Source: Comamonadaceae bacterium
GTDB lineage: Bacteria; Pseudomonadota; Gammaproteobacteria; Burkholderiales; Burkholderiaceae_C
Assembly: GCA_947475685.1 (NCBI GenBank)
Contig: CANJNC010000008.1
Span: forward strand, 1 to 64,000
Length of the DNA stretch: 64,000 nt
Reading direction: 5' to 3'
Made by a program: the position numbers and the translations under genes. The notes beneath the pieces were generated by a model. The model ran no database searches and had not been told where the DNA came from. It was given only the letters and a program-made list of their open reading frames with translations. Below, piece after piece: positions 9,258 to 18,326 of this stretch (position 1 is its first letter; the number at the start of each line of letters is the position of its first letter).

Positions 9258-9558
9258 TTTGTGAAATCAACCTGAGCTTACTTGTCCACCATCATAAATA
9301 TAAAAATCAAGAGCATCGTTAAGATGGTCATTGATATGACAAAAGTGGTCATTTTGATCCCCTCAGTTACTGACTATACCTATATGATCGGCATGGACCG
9401 GAATTTAATGAGCAATAAACTGGGATTAATCACTAGATTCATTGCGCCTTTTTGGATTTATCTTAACCGTATTAAGCATTCATTCCAATGAATGGCTATA
9501 TTTGATTGTTTCGCAGGCTATAGCATGGCGACCTAATTCTCTTTGAAAGGTGTTTTTT
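9258..9558. other. Intergenic region without a supported gene
   Basis: About 300 bases between the CMD-fold protein and the hydrolase. A TTG-started frame at 9282-9491 (69 codons) lacks a ribosome site and a recognisable product, so I treat it as non-coding. No convincing terminator hairpin was seen. Confidence 0.4.
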
Positions 9559-10755
9559 GTGACTCAAAACCAGATCTTTAAAAATATTTTTGTTGTGATG
9601 ATTTCTTGTTTTTGGGTGCTTTTTGCTGCTGCGCAAATCGCCCCTGCGAGGACTCTAGATCAACTTAAAACTGAAATTCAAGACCGAGCCAATCGAGGTG
9701 CTTATCCCGTAGCAGAATTGAGAGCCAATGACGTTGCTCAAGCATTAAAGAATTTAAAGAGTTTAAGTCACGACGACTGGGCGCTTGCTTGGATGCCTAT
9801 TGGTGACAGCTACATGAATCAAGCCAAGGCACTTGAAAGAAGTGATAAAAATGCTGCAGCACAGGCGTATCAACAAGCGATGCAATATTACTTATTCGGT
9901 CGCTTTCCCGTTGAAGACTCACCTATGACTCTCAAGTCTTATGAACTGGCCAAAGTGTCATTCAAGGCTTATGCAAAACTGGTGGACCCAGTCATTGAGC
10001 CATTCACATTTGAGTTTAAAGGTCAGGCAGTGACAGGTTATTTGCGCAAGCCTAAAGATGTTCCCAAGCCTCCCATTGTGATTACTGTGGGGGGGCTTGA
10101 CTCAAGAAAAGAAAACAATGCCATTCGCGAGGCCGAATATTTAAAGCACGGCGTGGCTTTTCTTTCAATGGATATGCCAGGTACAGGTGAAAATAAAATA
10201 AAAATTGAACCAGGTGCTGAGGGAGTTTTTTCCTCAGCGATTGACGCTTTACAGAAACGTCCGGACATTGACGCCTCTAGGGTCGTCATTTTTGGGGGTA
10301 GTTGGGGTGGTCATTGGTCGGCCAGGGTTGGCTATGCGGAGATGAAGCGGTTAAAAGGGGTGGTGGTTCAAGCTGGTCCTGTGCACGAATACTTCCAACC
10401 TCAATGGCAAAAGAAAGCTTTGGGCAACACAGAATACATTTTTGGATTGTTCGAGGCCCGATCTGCCATTTATGGCGTCAAAACTTTGGATGAGTTTTTA
10501 GCTTACGGCCCCAAAATGTCAATCAAAGATGCCGGGTGGCTTACAAATCCTTCCGCTCCTATGCTATTGGTCAATGGCTCCCAAGACTCTCAAGTCCCTA
10601 TAGAGGATTTGTATTTGCTTTTGAGATCAGGCTCCCCCAAGGAGGCATGGGTAAACCCTGAGGGCGGTCATATGGGACGATCTAAAACCTTAAAGGATCA
10701 TGAAATATTCAAGGACATTGTGCTGCCTTGGGTCGTCAGGCGTCTTAAAGATTAA
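9559..10755 (+). CDS. Exported alpha/beta hydrolase, FrsA-like esterase
   Basis: A 398-residue alpha/beta hydrolase. The signal peptide covers roughly the first 28 residues (hydrophobic core, then A-Q). The N-terminal ~130 residues are helical, as in FrsA/DUF1100-type esterases. The catalytic half has an oxyanion strand (ITVGGLDSRKEN), the nucleophile elbow GGSWGG with S248, a likely acid in NGSQDSQVP, and the His in GGHMG. The GTG at 9559 is preferred over a GTG nine bases earlier because GAAAGG (9545-9550) is then well spaced. It may release an alcohol or acid for the quinoprotein dehydrogenase downstream; this is inference from position. Substrate unknown. Confidence 0.82.
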   Translation: MTQNQIFKNIFVVMISCFWVLFAAAQIAPARTLDQLKTEIQDRANRGAYPVAELRANDVAQALKNLKSLSHDDWALAWMPIGDSYMNQAKALERSDKNAAAQAYQQAMQYYLFGRFPVEDSPMTLKSYELAKVSFKAYAKLVDPVIEPFTFEFKGQAVTGYLRKPKDVPKPPIVITVGGLDSRKENNAIREAEYLKHGVAFLSMDMPGTGENKIKIEPGAEGVFSSAIDALQKRPDIDASRVVIFGGSWGGHWSARVGYAEMKRLKGVVVQAGPVHEYFQPQWQKKALGNTEYIFGLFEARSAIYGVKTLDEFLAYGPKMSIKDAGWLTNPSAPMLLVNGSQDSQVPIEDLYLLLRSGSPKEAWVNPEGGHMGRSKTLKDHEIFKDIVLPWVVRRLKD

Positions 10756-10957
10756 AACTCAATCTTAATTTATCGAAGATGGATTTTTCTTTGATTGAAT
10801 GGCTAAATGAGGTACGTGCTTTGTTTTTTTATTCGAGACGAAAATTCTCTTTGACTTTATTTTTAAGCCTCGGTTTTTATAATTTTTTTCTAATGGTTAA
10901 TCATACGTAGTTGCCGTCAAGAGATCTTTATAATTTTGCATTAATAGGAGGCAAATT

Positions 10958-12658
10958 ATGAAAATCAAAGAATTTATTCGTGCAAATGTATTGATGAGCT
11001 TGCTCGTGGGAGTTTTTTCCATTGGCACGTACGCCCAAACAACTCAAGATTTGGTCAATGACAGTAAAACCGCTAATGATGTTCTTGTTTATGGCATGGG
11101 CTATAACGCACAGCGTTTTAGCTCATTGACCCAAATCAACAAGGGCAATGTCAAAAAGTTAGTCCCCATTTGGTCGTATTCAATGAACGACAACCGAGGA
11201 GCAGAGTCATTTCCAATCATTCATGATGGCATCGTTTATGCAACCACACACAACTCTACGGCTGCAGTTGATGCGTTGACAGGAAAACCCATTTGGCGAA
11301 TTGCACATGAGTATCCCCCAGAGACTCTTCGTGTCGTATGTTGCGGTATTGTGAACCGTGGTGCGGCTATCTATGAAGGGAAAATTATTCGCTCGCTCAT
11401 GAACAACATTGTGATTGCGATGGATGCCAAAACAGGCAAGGAACTTTGGAAAACAGCGTCTCCAGCCCCTGCAACGATTGAAAACGGTTATGCAATGACT
11501 GGCGCGCCATTGATTGTTGGCGGGATAGCCATCGTCGGTGTTGCTGGTGCTGAGTATGGGCACAGAGGCTTTATTGAGGGTTATGACGCCAATACAGGAA
11601 AGCATTTGTGGAGGCATTACAACGTACCAGCCGCAGGGGAAAAGGGCGCTGACACATGGGACAAGGACTCCAATGTCACCGGTGGTGGAAGTTCTTGGGT
11701 GACTGGCAGCTATGACCCTGAACTGGATTTGGTCTATTGGGGAACGGGCAATCCTTCACCATGGAATCCAAGGGGCCGAAAGGGCGACAATCTCTATACC
11801 AACTCGATCATTGCGATCAAGCCCAAAACAGGTGAAATGGTTTGGCATTACCAAACTTCACCCAACGACCCCTTTGATTACGATGCAATTCAAACGCCCA
11901 TCTTGGCTACATTGAAGATCAATGGCAAGCCTCAGAAAGTTGTGATGCAGGCCAATCGCAGTGCTTTCTTGTATGTTTTGGATGCTGAAACAGGGAAATT
12001 ATTGGCGGCCAATCCGTTTGACAAAGTCAATTGGGCCAATGGTATAGATATGAAAACGGGCCGCCCTAATTACACAGATGTCTTCAATGGTGCGATAGAA
12101 GGACGAAACGTGACCGTTTGGCCTTCGACATCGGGTGGCATCAACTGGCAACATGTCTCTTTTAGTCCTGTGACTCAAAAGCTCTACATGAACACTCTGC
12201 GCATTGGTATGACCTATCAGGCCCCTGAACCCGAGCAATTTACGCCAGGAAAACCTTCAGGCCCAGGTACAGTCAAGCGAACAACTATTTTTGATGATCC
12301 CAATGTGAGAGGTTATTTGAAGGCTGTGGATCCCTTGACTGGTAAATCCTCTTGGGAAGTGCCCTTTAGGAGTCCCAATTGGTCATCAACCTTGGTCACT
12401 AAATCTAACTTGGTCTTTACTGGCCTCATGACCGGTGAATTCCAAGCCTATGATGCTGATAAAGGTAAATTGCTTTGGAGTTTCCAAACCAATTCAGGCA
12501 TGTTGTCGCAACCCGTTACCTGGGAGAAAAATGGTCGTCAATATGTGACGGTACTCAGTGGAATGGGAGGCCTTTATGCTTTGCGTGCAGCGGATTCCAA
12601 TTTAGAGAAAGTTCCACCAGGCGCGACACTTTGGACTTTTGCACTCTTTGATAAATAA
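10958..12658 (+). CDS. PQQ-dependent dehydrogenase (quinoprotein), probable lanthanide type
   Basis: A 566-residue eight-bladed beta-propeller quinoprotein with a signal peptide ending near residue 26 (TYAQT). It acts in the periplasm, oxidising an alcohol or aldehyde and passing electrons to a cytochrome c. Hallmarks present are the vicinal cysteines C128-C129, metal ligands E199 (GAEYG) and N265 (GTGNPSPWN), and the catalytic D307 followed by D309 in PFDYDA. An Asp two residues after the catalytic Asp marks lanthanide enzymes such as XoxF and PedH, where calcium MxaF has Ala. Membrane glucose dehydrogenases also carry D-x-D, so the metal is inferred. There is no haem domain. TAGGAGG precedes the ATG. 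A cytochrome c gene follows. No pqq biosynthesis genes are in this window. Confidence 0.92.
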   Translation: MKIKEFIRANVLMSLLVGVFSIGTYAQTTQDLVNDSKTANDVLVYGMGYNAQRFSSLTQINKGNVKKLVPIWSYSMNDNRGAESFPIIHDGIVYATTHNSTAAVDALTGKPIWRIAHEYPPETLRVVCCGIVNRGAAIYEGKIIRSLMNNIVIAMDAKTGKELWKTASPAPATIENGYAMTGAPLIVGGIAIVGVAGAEYGHRGFIEGYDANTGKHLWRHYNVPAAGEKGADTWDKDSNVTGGGSSWVTGSYDPELDLVYWGTGNPSPWNPRGRKGDNLYTNSIIAIKPKTGEMVWHYQTSPNDPFDYDAIQTPILATLKINGKPQKVVMQANRSAFLYVLDAETGKLLAANPFDKVNWANGIDMKTGRPNYTDVFNGAIEGRNVTVWPSTSGGINWQHVSFSPVTQKLYMNTLRIGMTYQAPEPEQFTPGKPSGPGTVKRTTIFDDPNVRGYLKAVDPLTGKSSWEVPFRSPNWSSTLVTKSNLVFTGLMTGEFQAYDADKGKLLWSFQTNSGMLSQPVTWEKNGRQYVTVLSGMGGLYALRAADSNLEKVPPGATLWTFALFDK

Positions 12659-12725
12659 ATCACAGTTGTTCATGCCTCTATTGGAGTAGATTTCTCTGGG
12701 GGCGAGAGGCAACCGATGTTGAACT

Positions 12726-12764
12726 GAAATCCAACTTCTCCTTTGGAAAAGTTGGATTTCTTTC
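12726..12764 (+). terminator. Rho-independent terminator after the PQQ dehydrogenase
   Basis: A perfect 12-bp stem (12726-12737 with 12749-12760) has an 11-base loop and is followed by a short T-rich tail. It lies 67 bases past the dehydrogenase stop and before the small secreted protein gene, so part of the transcription probably ends here. The U-tract is weak. Confidence 0.65.
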
Positions 12765-12796
12765 AAGCTAAAAATGGATCTGAGCATATTTAAATT

Positions 12797-13117
12797 GTGA
12801 AAGCGATGAATGAGATGGCAAGACGTCTTTTGAACTTTTCTTCAGCAACGTTTTTAGGTGTTGTTTTAAGCTTGTTGCTCATCGGCTCTGCTTGGTCTGA
12901 AACTTGCAGTTTTCAACCGATCAAGAAAGAAATCGATTCAATCACGAACGAGAAAGTTCCAAGTGGACAAGAATTTAGAAAAAAGGTTCACGAGGGCTGG
13001 GACTCGGTCAAGGTTTTGAGTGATCTAAGTGCAGCGGACATGAAAAAATCGATTGATATCTGTCGTTTCGAAGTTGCTGAATATTTAACAAAATTGGGCT
13101 TTCCGCCCGCACATTGA
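12797..13117 (+). CDS. Small exported protein of unknown function with two cysteines
   Basis: A protein of up to 106 residues, not recognised as any known family. A signal peptide (hydrophobic FLGVVLSLLLIGSAWS) is followed by a mature part of about 70 residues. It contains Cys in ETCSF and in DICRF, which could form one disulfide in the periplasm. The rest looks helical and charged. The start is uncertain: GTG at 12797 or ATG at 12806 or 12815, with no strong Shine-Dalgarno for any. It lies between a PQQ dehydrogenase and a cytochrome c, 12 bases ahead of the latter. An accessory or electron-transfer role in that module is possible but unproven. Confidence 0.65.
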   Translation: MKAMNEMARRLLNFSSATFLGVVLSLLLIGSAWSETCSFQPIKKEIDSITNEKVPSGQEFRKKVHEGWDSVKVLSDLSAADMKKSIDICRFEVAEYLTKLGFPPAH

Positions 13118-13129
13118 AAAGCGTGGAAG

Positions 13130-13444
13130 ATGAAATTGAAATACATATGGGTTTTGAGCGCCGTAGCAATTGTTTTGATGAAACCCTGCTTTGCGCAAGA
13201 CAAGACCAAAGTTGAAGTGGGTGAGAAAATTTACACCACCTATTGCGAAACCTGTCATGGTGAAAATTTAGTCAACTCAGGTCAAAGTTTTGATTTGAGA
13301 AAATTAAAAGTCTCCGAACTTCCTAGATTTGAAAACTCAGTACAAAACGGCAAAGGTCAGATGCCACCTTGGAGAGGTGTCATTTCAGAAAAAGACATGG
13401 ACTTGATCTGGGCCTATATACGCACAAAGGCCAACGACCGATAA
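13130..13444 (+). CDS. Cytochrome c, class I, periplasmic
   Basis: A 104-residue small cytochrome c. The signal peptide runs to about residue 22 (CFAQ). The haem site is C39-E-T-C42-H43, and the distal ligand is probably M78 in GQMPPW, followed by the C-terminal helix DLIWAYI. This is the usual size and layout of a soluble c-type electron carrier. It follows the unknown small protein by 12 bases and lies ~0.5 kb after the PQQ dehydrogenase, so it is the natural electron acceptor for that enzyme (inference). It converges tightly with ppsA. Confidence 0.9.
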   Translation: MKLKYIWVLSAVAIVLMKPCFAQDKTKVEVGEKIYTTYCETCHGENLVNSGQSFDLRKLKVSELPRFENSVQNGKGQMPPWRGVISEKDMDLIWAYIRTKANDR

Positions 13445-13456
13445 GGGGCTATGAGC

Positions 13457-15862
13457 TCACGGCGTTTGGTGTTTGGCAAGATCTTGCCAAGTGCTCACAA
13501 CGCTGTCTGGATTCAAGGAGATGGAGCTGATATTGGCGTCTACCAGCCATTGCGCGAAATCAGGATGATCACTAGGTCCTTGGCCGCAAATGCCCACGTA
13601 TTTCCCATGTTTGAGACAGGCGTTGATGGCTTGCAAGAGCAATGCTTTGACAGCGGGGTCTCGTTCGTCAAAATCAGCTGCCAGCAAAGCCAGACCAGAA
13701 TCCCTGTCAAGACCGAGCGTGAGTTGAGTCAGGTCGTTCGATCCGATGGAAAACCCATCAAAGTAAGCCAAAAAGTCCTCTGCAAGAATGGCATTGCTAG
13801 GCACCTCACACATCATGATGATCTTAAGATCGTTGACCCCGCGAACAAGGCCATTGTGACCAAGCAGATCGATGACTTTTTTTGCCTGATTCAATGTTCG
13901 CACAAAAGGCACCATGACTTGCACATTGGTCAGTCCCATCTCGTTTCGCACGCGCTTTATGGCATCGCATTCCATTGCAAACGCTTGACTGAAATCCGCA
14001 CTCAAGTACCTTGCTGCTCCTCGAAAACCCAACATGGGATTTTCTTCCTCGGGTTCATATCTGCTCCCACCAATGAGCTTTCGGTATTCGTTTGATTTGA
14101 AATCCGATAATCTAACGATCACGGCTTTGGGCCAGAAAGCTGCCGCGATCGTGGCCACACCTTCTGCCACCTTGTCTACATAAAACGCTTTGGGCGATGC
14201 GTGTCCCCTAGCAACTGACTCTACAGCCTTTTTCAAATCAGTATCAATGTTGGGGTAGTCCAAAATGGCTTTTGGATGGATGCCAATGTTGTTGTTGATG
14301 ATGAACTCCAACCTGGCCAATCCAACCCCTTCATTGGGCAGTTGGCAAAAGTCAAAGGCCAAATGAGGATTGCCAACGTTCATCATGATTTTGGTTTTGA
14401 TCGGTGGCATTTCACCTCGCGAGACTTCAATGACTTCTGTCTCAAGGAGGCCGTCGTAAATCAAACCCGTGTCGCCTTCAGCGCAACTGACCGTGACCAA
14501 CGCACCTTCTGTTAAAACATCGGTCGCATTCCCGCACCCAACGACGGCGGGGATGCCAAGTTCTCTTGCAATGATGGCGGCGTGACAGGTGCGTCCACCT
14601 CTGTTGGTCACAATGGCACTGGCTTTTTTCATGACCGGCTCCCAATTGGGGTCGGTCATGTCGGTGACCAACACATCTCCCGCTTGTACTCGGTCCATTT
14701 CTGAAATGTGTTGAACCAAGCGAACAGGGCCAGCCCCAATCTTTTGTCCAATTGCACGCCCTTCTGCCAAAATGGTGCTTGATCCGTGCAATTTGTAGCG
14801 TTGTTCGATTTGTCCTTTTTGCTGGCTTTTAACCGTCTCTGGCCTGGCTTGCAAAATAAAGATCTCACCAGTTGTCCCATCCTTGCCCCATTCAATGTCC
14901 ATGGGGCGAGCATAATGTTTCTCAATGATCAGTGCATAGGCGGCCAGTTCTTGGACCTCTTGATCTTCAAGGGAGTAGCGATTTCTGAGCTCTGTTGGTA
15001 CATCAATGGTTTTGACCAGTTTGCCCGTTTTTTGGCTCTCAGTGCTTGAGCAAAAAACCATTTGTTGAAGTTTTGAGCCCAAGGTTTTTCGGATGATGGC
15101 TTGGTGACCCGCGGATAGCATGGGTTTATGGACATAAAACTCATCTGGATTGACTGCCCCTTGGACCACCATTTCCCCAAGCCCCAAGCTTGAAGTGATA
15201 AAAACAATGTCTTCAAAGCCTGACTCCGTGTCTAGCGTAAACATCACACCCGCTGCACCCAAGTCAGACCTGACCATGCGTTGTACCCCTGCCGAGAGAG
15301 CGACATTTGCGTGTTCAAACCCTTTGTGCACGCGGTAACTGATGGCTCTGTCGTTGTAAAGAGATGCAAAAACCTCTTTCATCTTGAGCAGTATATTTTC
15401 AATGCCCGATACATTTAAAAAAGTCTCTTGTTGTCCTGCAAAAGACGCATCTGGCAGGTCTTCTGCGGTGGCTGAAGAGCGAACAGCGTAAGAAGCAGTT
15501 TTGAGGCCGTTGGCATCTAGTGTTTGGAAAGCTTGTTTGATTGCTTCTTCAAGGTCTTGAGGAAAGGGTTGGTCTTCAATCCAGGTGCGAATTTCTTTTC
15601 CAGCGATGGCCAATGCATTGACGTCTTCAATATCCAAGCTTTGGAGCCGATTTTCAATGCGCTGGTCTAAATCTTGATGCTTTAAAAAGGCTCTGAATGC
15701 ATAGGCAGTCGTTGCAAATCCACTGGGAACTCGAACACCATTTGGCAGTTGAGAGATCATCTCACCAAGGCTGGCGTTTTTACCTCCCACCGATTCAACA
15801 TCGGTCATCCTCAAATTTTCAAACGGAACCACTAAATCAGTTGCTGCAAAAAGGGCGGACAT
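13457..15862 (-). CDS. ppsA: Phosphoenolpyruvate synthase
   Basis: An 801-residue cytoplasmic enzyme converting pyruvate, ATP and water to PEP, AMP and phosphate for gluconeogenesis. The order is as in E. coli PpsA: an N-terminal ATP-grasp nucleotide domain ([25 protein letters not shown]), a phosphohistidine swivel domain with GGRTCHAAI (H427), and a C-terminal PEP/pyruvate TIM barrel ([31 protein letters not shown]). AGGAG lies about ten bases before the ATG. It is divergent from ppsR, whose product controls it by phosphorylation, an arrangement common in betaproteobacteria. Confidence 0.97.
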   Translation of the reverse strand: MSALFAATDLVVPFENLRMTDVESVGGKNASLGEMISQLPNGVRVPSGFATTAYAFRAFLKHQDLDQRIENRLQSLDIEDVNALAIAGKEIRTWIEDQPFPQDLEEAIKQAFQTLDANGLKTASYAVRSSATAEDLPDASFAGQQETFLNVSGIENILLKMKEVFASLYNDRAISYRVHKGFEHANVALSAGVQRMVRSDLGAAGVMFTLDTESGFEDIVFITSSLGLGEMVVQGAVNPDEFYVHKPMLSAGHQAIIRKTLGSKLQQMVFCSSTESQKTGKLVKTIDVPTELRNRYSLEDQEVQELAAYALIIEKHYARPMDIEWGKDGTTGEIFILQARPETVKSQQKGQIEQRYKLHGSSTILAEGRAIGQKIGAGPVRLVQHISEMDRVQAGDVLVTDMTDPNWEPVMKKASAIVTNRGGRTCHAAIIARELGIPAVVGCGNATDVLTEGALVTVSCAEGDTGLIYDGLLETEVIEVSRGEMPPIKTKIMMNVGNPHLAFDFCQLPNEGVGLARLEFIINNNIGIHPKAILDYPNIDTDLKKAVESVARGHASPKAFYVDKVAEGVATIAAAFWPKAVIVRLSDFKSNEYRKLIGGSRYEPEEENPMLGFRGAARYLSADFSQAFAMECDAIKRVRNEMGLTNVQVMVPFVRTLNQAKKVIDLLGHNGLVRGVNDLKIIMMCEVPSNAILAEDFLAYFDGFSIGSNDLTQLTLGLDRDSGLALLAADFDERDPAVKALLLQAINACLKHGKYVGICGQGPSDHPDFAQWLVDANISSISLNPDSVVSTWQDLAKHQTP

Positions 15863-16035
15863 GTTCGAAAACTCCTAGAGAGAGATATAAAAATGGACTG
15901 TTTTTATTTGAAATGAGGCGGTAAAAACAATGAGAAAAGGGGTTTCACCGGATAATGGACCCTATTTTAGGGCGAGGCAAGCCCAGATAGGGGCTTCACG
16001 CCCATCTTATTTTAAGTTACCCAAGAAAGTAAACG

Positions 16036-16857
16036 ATGACCCACCGAAGTGTGTTTTTTGTATCTGATGGCACAGGGATTACGGCCGAGACTTTTGGAAA
16101 TGCCATTTTGGCTCAATTTGAATTCAAGCCTCGTCATGTCCGCTTGCCCTTTATTGACACCGTAGACAAAGCACATCAAGCGGTACGTCAGATCAATCAC
16201 ACGGCGGAGTTGGAGGGGCAAAAACCCATCGTATTTACGACCTTGGTGGATATGGAGGTGCTTGGGGTGATCAGAGACAGTTGCAAAGGCATGCTCTTGG
16301 ACATGTTTGGAACCTTTGTCAACCCATTGGAGGAGGAACTTGGGATCAAGTCTCATCACCGCGTAGGTAGGTTTTCTGATGTCAGCAAAAGCCAGCAGTA
16401 CCATGATCGCATTGAGGCCATCAATTACAGTTTGGCTCATGACGATGGACAGTTGAACCGCGACTTGTCCATGGCCGACGTGATTTTGGTGGGCGTCAGT
16501 CGCAGTGGTAAAACGCCAACCAGTCTTTATTTGGCCATGCAACATGGTCTAAAGGCGGCCAACTATCCTTTGATACCTGAAGATTTTGACCGAAAACAAC
16601 TCCCACCTGCATTGAAGTCAAACATTGGGAAGATCTTTGGGTTGACCATTCATCCCGAAAGATTAAGTGAGATCAGGCACGAGAGAAGACCGGGTTCCAA
16701 GTATGCAGATTTGCTCAACTGCCGGATGGAAGTTTCGCAAGCCGAGTCCATGATGAGAAGAGAGGGTATTCGTTGGTTGTCAACGACGACCAAAAGCATT
16801 GAGGAAATTGCAACCACCATCCTACAAGAAATCAGGCCAGATACACTGACCTATTGA
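16036..16857 (+). CDS. ppsR: PEP synthase regulatory protein (bifunctional kinase/pyrophosphorylase)
   Basis: A 273-residue DUF299-family protein. By family knowledge it inactivates PEP synthase by ADP-dependent phosphorylation of a Thr next to the catalytic His and reactivates it by phosphate-dependent dephosphorylation. It shows the family's N-terminal VFFVSDGTGITAET, the P-loop-like GVSRSGKTPTS, and a conserved IHPERLSEIR. Length matches the family. It is transcribed away from ppsA across a 173-base shared control region. The Shine-Dalgarno (AGAAAG) is weak. Confidence 0.95.
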   Translation: MTHRSVFFVSDGTGITAETFGNAILAQFEFKPRHVRLPFIDTVDKAHQAVRQINHTAELEGQKPIVFTTLVDMEVLGVIRDSCKGMLLDMFGTFVNPLEEELGIKSHHRVGRFSDVSKSQQYHDRIEAINYSLAHDDGQLNRDLSMADVILVGVSRSGKTPTSLYLAMQHGLKAANYPLIPEDFDRKQLPPALKSNIGKIFGLTIHPERLSEIRHERRPGSKYADLLNCRMEVSQAESMMRREGIRWLSTTTKSIEEIATTILQEIRPDTLTY

Positions 16858-16902
16858 ATTTGAGGTTGGTCAAAAACACCCATCTCTTTAGCTGATGTTG
16901 AC

Positions 16903-17310
16903 TTAAAGTCCAAGAGCTGCGATGCCGGCTTTGGCAATCAATACATCATCGCTGGATTTAACGCCGCTTACACCTACCGCGCCAATCACTTGCCCATCGG
17001 CCAAAATTGGAACGCCCCCTTCAAGAAGACCCTTTAAAGTAGGCACACTTAAAAAGGAATACCGTCCGCCGTTGATCATTTCTTCGTAGGCCTTTGATTC
17101 GCGTCGGCCAAGAGCGGCTGTATGCGCTTTTGCCGGGGCCATATGCGAGGTCATGGGTGCAGCGCCGTCGAGCCTTTGCAGCCATAGCAAATGACCTCCG
17201 TCGTCTACGATGGCGATGCTTACGGCCCAGTTGTTTTTGAGGGCTTCGGCTTCAGAGGCCGCAGCAATTTTTTTGACATCGGCCAGTTCTAGAACGTGTT
17301 TATTTTTCAT
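16903..17310 (-). CDS. GlcG/HbpS family protein (DUF336)
   Basis: A 135-residue protein of the GlcG/HbpS/DUF336 family. Characteristic segments are VSIAIVDDGGHLLWLQRLDGA and the C-terminal GGVPILADGQVIGAVGVSG. Family members bind haem or cobalamin, or accompany glycolate oxidation genes, but no such neighbours are seen here. There is no signal peptide, so it is probably cytoplasmic. It stands alone, convergent with ppsR and divergent from the yccA-like gene. The function cannot be told from sequence. Confidence 0.85.
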   Translation of the reverse strand: MKNKHVLELADVKKIAAASEAEALKNNWAVSIAIVDDGGHLLWLQRLDGAAPMTSHMAPAKAHTAALGRRESKAYEEMINGGRYSFLSVPTLKGLLEGGVPILADGQVIGAVGVSGVKSSDDVLIAKAGIAALGL

Positions 17311-17524
17311 TTTTCGAGATCTTTTAATGTGTAAAAATATTGAAAATACCCAATTTTTTTAGGGGTATTGTGTTTTAAAGTCCTTTGTCTTCAGACGATT
17401 AAAGTGTAATAGATCTTTCAAGTCATTTTTGAGCGTTTTTTTTACCTTAAAGGTCTAAAAAACGGGTTTAAAGGCCCGAAATTCTCTTGCACCACAGAAA
17501 TGTTTAAATTTATTTACATTTTGA

Positions 17525-17552
17525 CTTGAAATTCTCTAGAATTGTCTCATCT
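17525..17552 (+). promoter_or_regulatory. Candidate sigma-32 (heat-shock) promoter of the yccA-like gene
   Basis: CTTGAAA at 17525-17531, then 13 bases, then TCTCATCT at 17545-17552. This is close to the sigma-32 consensus of CTTGAAA and CCCCATnT, with two mismatches in the -10 box. The same 13-base spacing occurs in front of clpB in this window. It ends 28 bases before the start codon. Confidence 0.5.
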
Positions 17553-17580
17553 ACTTTGTAGTAACTTTTGGGAGACGCGA

Positions 17581-18273
17581 ATGAACGACAACCTGCAATC
17601 ATTGGACTATCAGTTTTTAAACACCTCCATGGTGGATAGAAACCGTGTGTTGAGAAATACGTATTGGTTATTGGCCCTGAGCATGGTACCAACCGTGCTG
17701 GGTGCTTGGCTTGGTGTTGCAACAGGCTTGAGCTACGCTTTGTCTGGTGGCTTGGGTTTGGTGGTATTTTTAGTAGGTGCATTTGGCTTCATTTATGCCA
17801 TTGAGAAAACAAAAAATTCTGCCGCCGGTGTACCCGTTCTTTTAGGCTTCACATTTTTCATGGGCATCATGCTGTCGCGTTTGATTGCCATGGTTTTGGG
17901 TTTTAAAAATGGCACAGAGCTGGTGATGACGGCCTTTGGTGGCACGGCTGGTGTGTTTTTCATGATGGCCTCTTTGTCCACTGTGATCAAACGAGATCTG
18001 AGCGGGATGGGCAAGTGGTTGTACGTTGGTGCAATTGTTTTGATGGTCGGTAGCTTGATCAATGTGTTCGTCGGTTCAAGCGCTGGCATGATGGCCATCT
18101 CTATGCTCTCGATTGCAATTTTTAGTGCTTATATGCTCTACGACATCAAGCAGATCATTGACGGTGGAGAGACCAATTACATCAGTGCAACCTTGAGCTT
18201 GTATTTGGACATTGTCAATGTCTTCCAAAGCTTGTTGGCACTCTTGGGTATTTTTGGTGGCGAGAAAGACTGA
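17581..18273 (+). CDS. Bax inhibitor-1/YccA family membrane protein
   Basis: A 230-residue inner-membrane protein with about seven hydrophobic helices. It has the family's N-terminal N-R-V-L-R-N-T-Y-W-L-L-A segment and the C-terminal SAYMLYDIKQIIDGGETNYI, which holds the paired acidic residues of the BI-1 channel/sensor. In E. coli, YccA is an FtsH substrate and modulator. The start at 17581 is chosen because GGGAGA (17570-17575) is well placed; an upstream in-frame start at 17542 would lie inside the promoter. A heat-shock-like promoter precedes it and a strong terminator follows. Confidence 0.93.
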   Translation: MNDNLQSLDYQFLNTSMVDRNRVLRNTYWLLALSMVPTVLGAWLGVATGLSYALSGGLGLVVFLVGAFGFIYAIEKTKNSAAGVPVLLGFTFFMGIMLSRLIAMVLGFKNGTELVMTAFGGTAGVFFMMASLSTVIKRDLSGMGKWLYVGAIVLMVGSLINVFVGSSAGMMAISMLSIAIFSAYMLYDIKQIIDGGETNYISATLSLYLDIVNVFQSLLALLGIFGGEKD

Positions 18274-18301
18274 CCACTTAACTGTTTGCTCTTTTTGACT
18301 C

Positions 18302-18326
18302 AAGGACCCCTCGGGGTCCTTTTTTA
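18302..18326 (+). terminator. Rho-independent terminator after the yccA-like gene
   Basis: A perfect 9-bp GC-rich stem (18302-18310 with 18313-18321) closes a minimal loop and runs into six T. It sits at the convergence with rlmD. The T-run is on the plus strand, so it mainly serves the yccA-like gene. Confidence 0.9.

Noticed and set aside
9282-9491. A 69-codon TTG-started frame after the CMD-fold gene
   Set aside because: No ribosome site, no recognisable domain, and composition like the surrounding non-coding DNA.
13451-14095. A 214-codon plus-strand frame
   Set aside because: It lies wholly opposite ppsA, which is a complete and well-conserved gene; the frame is a shadow.
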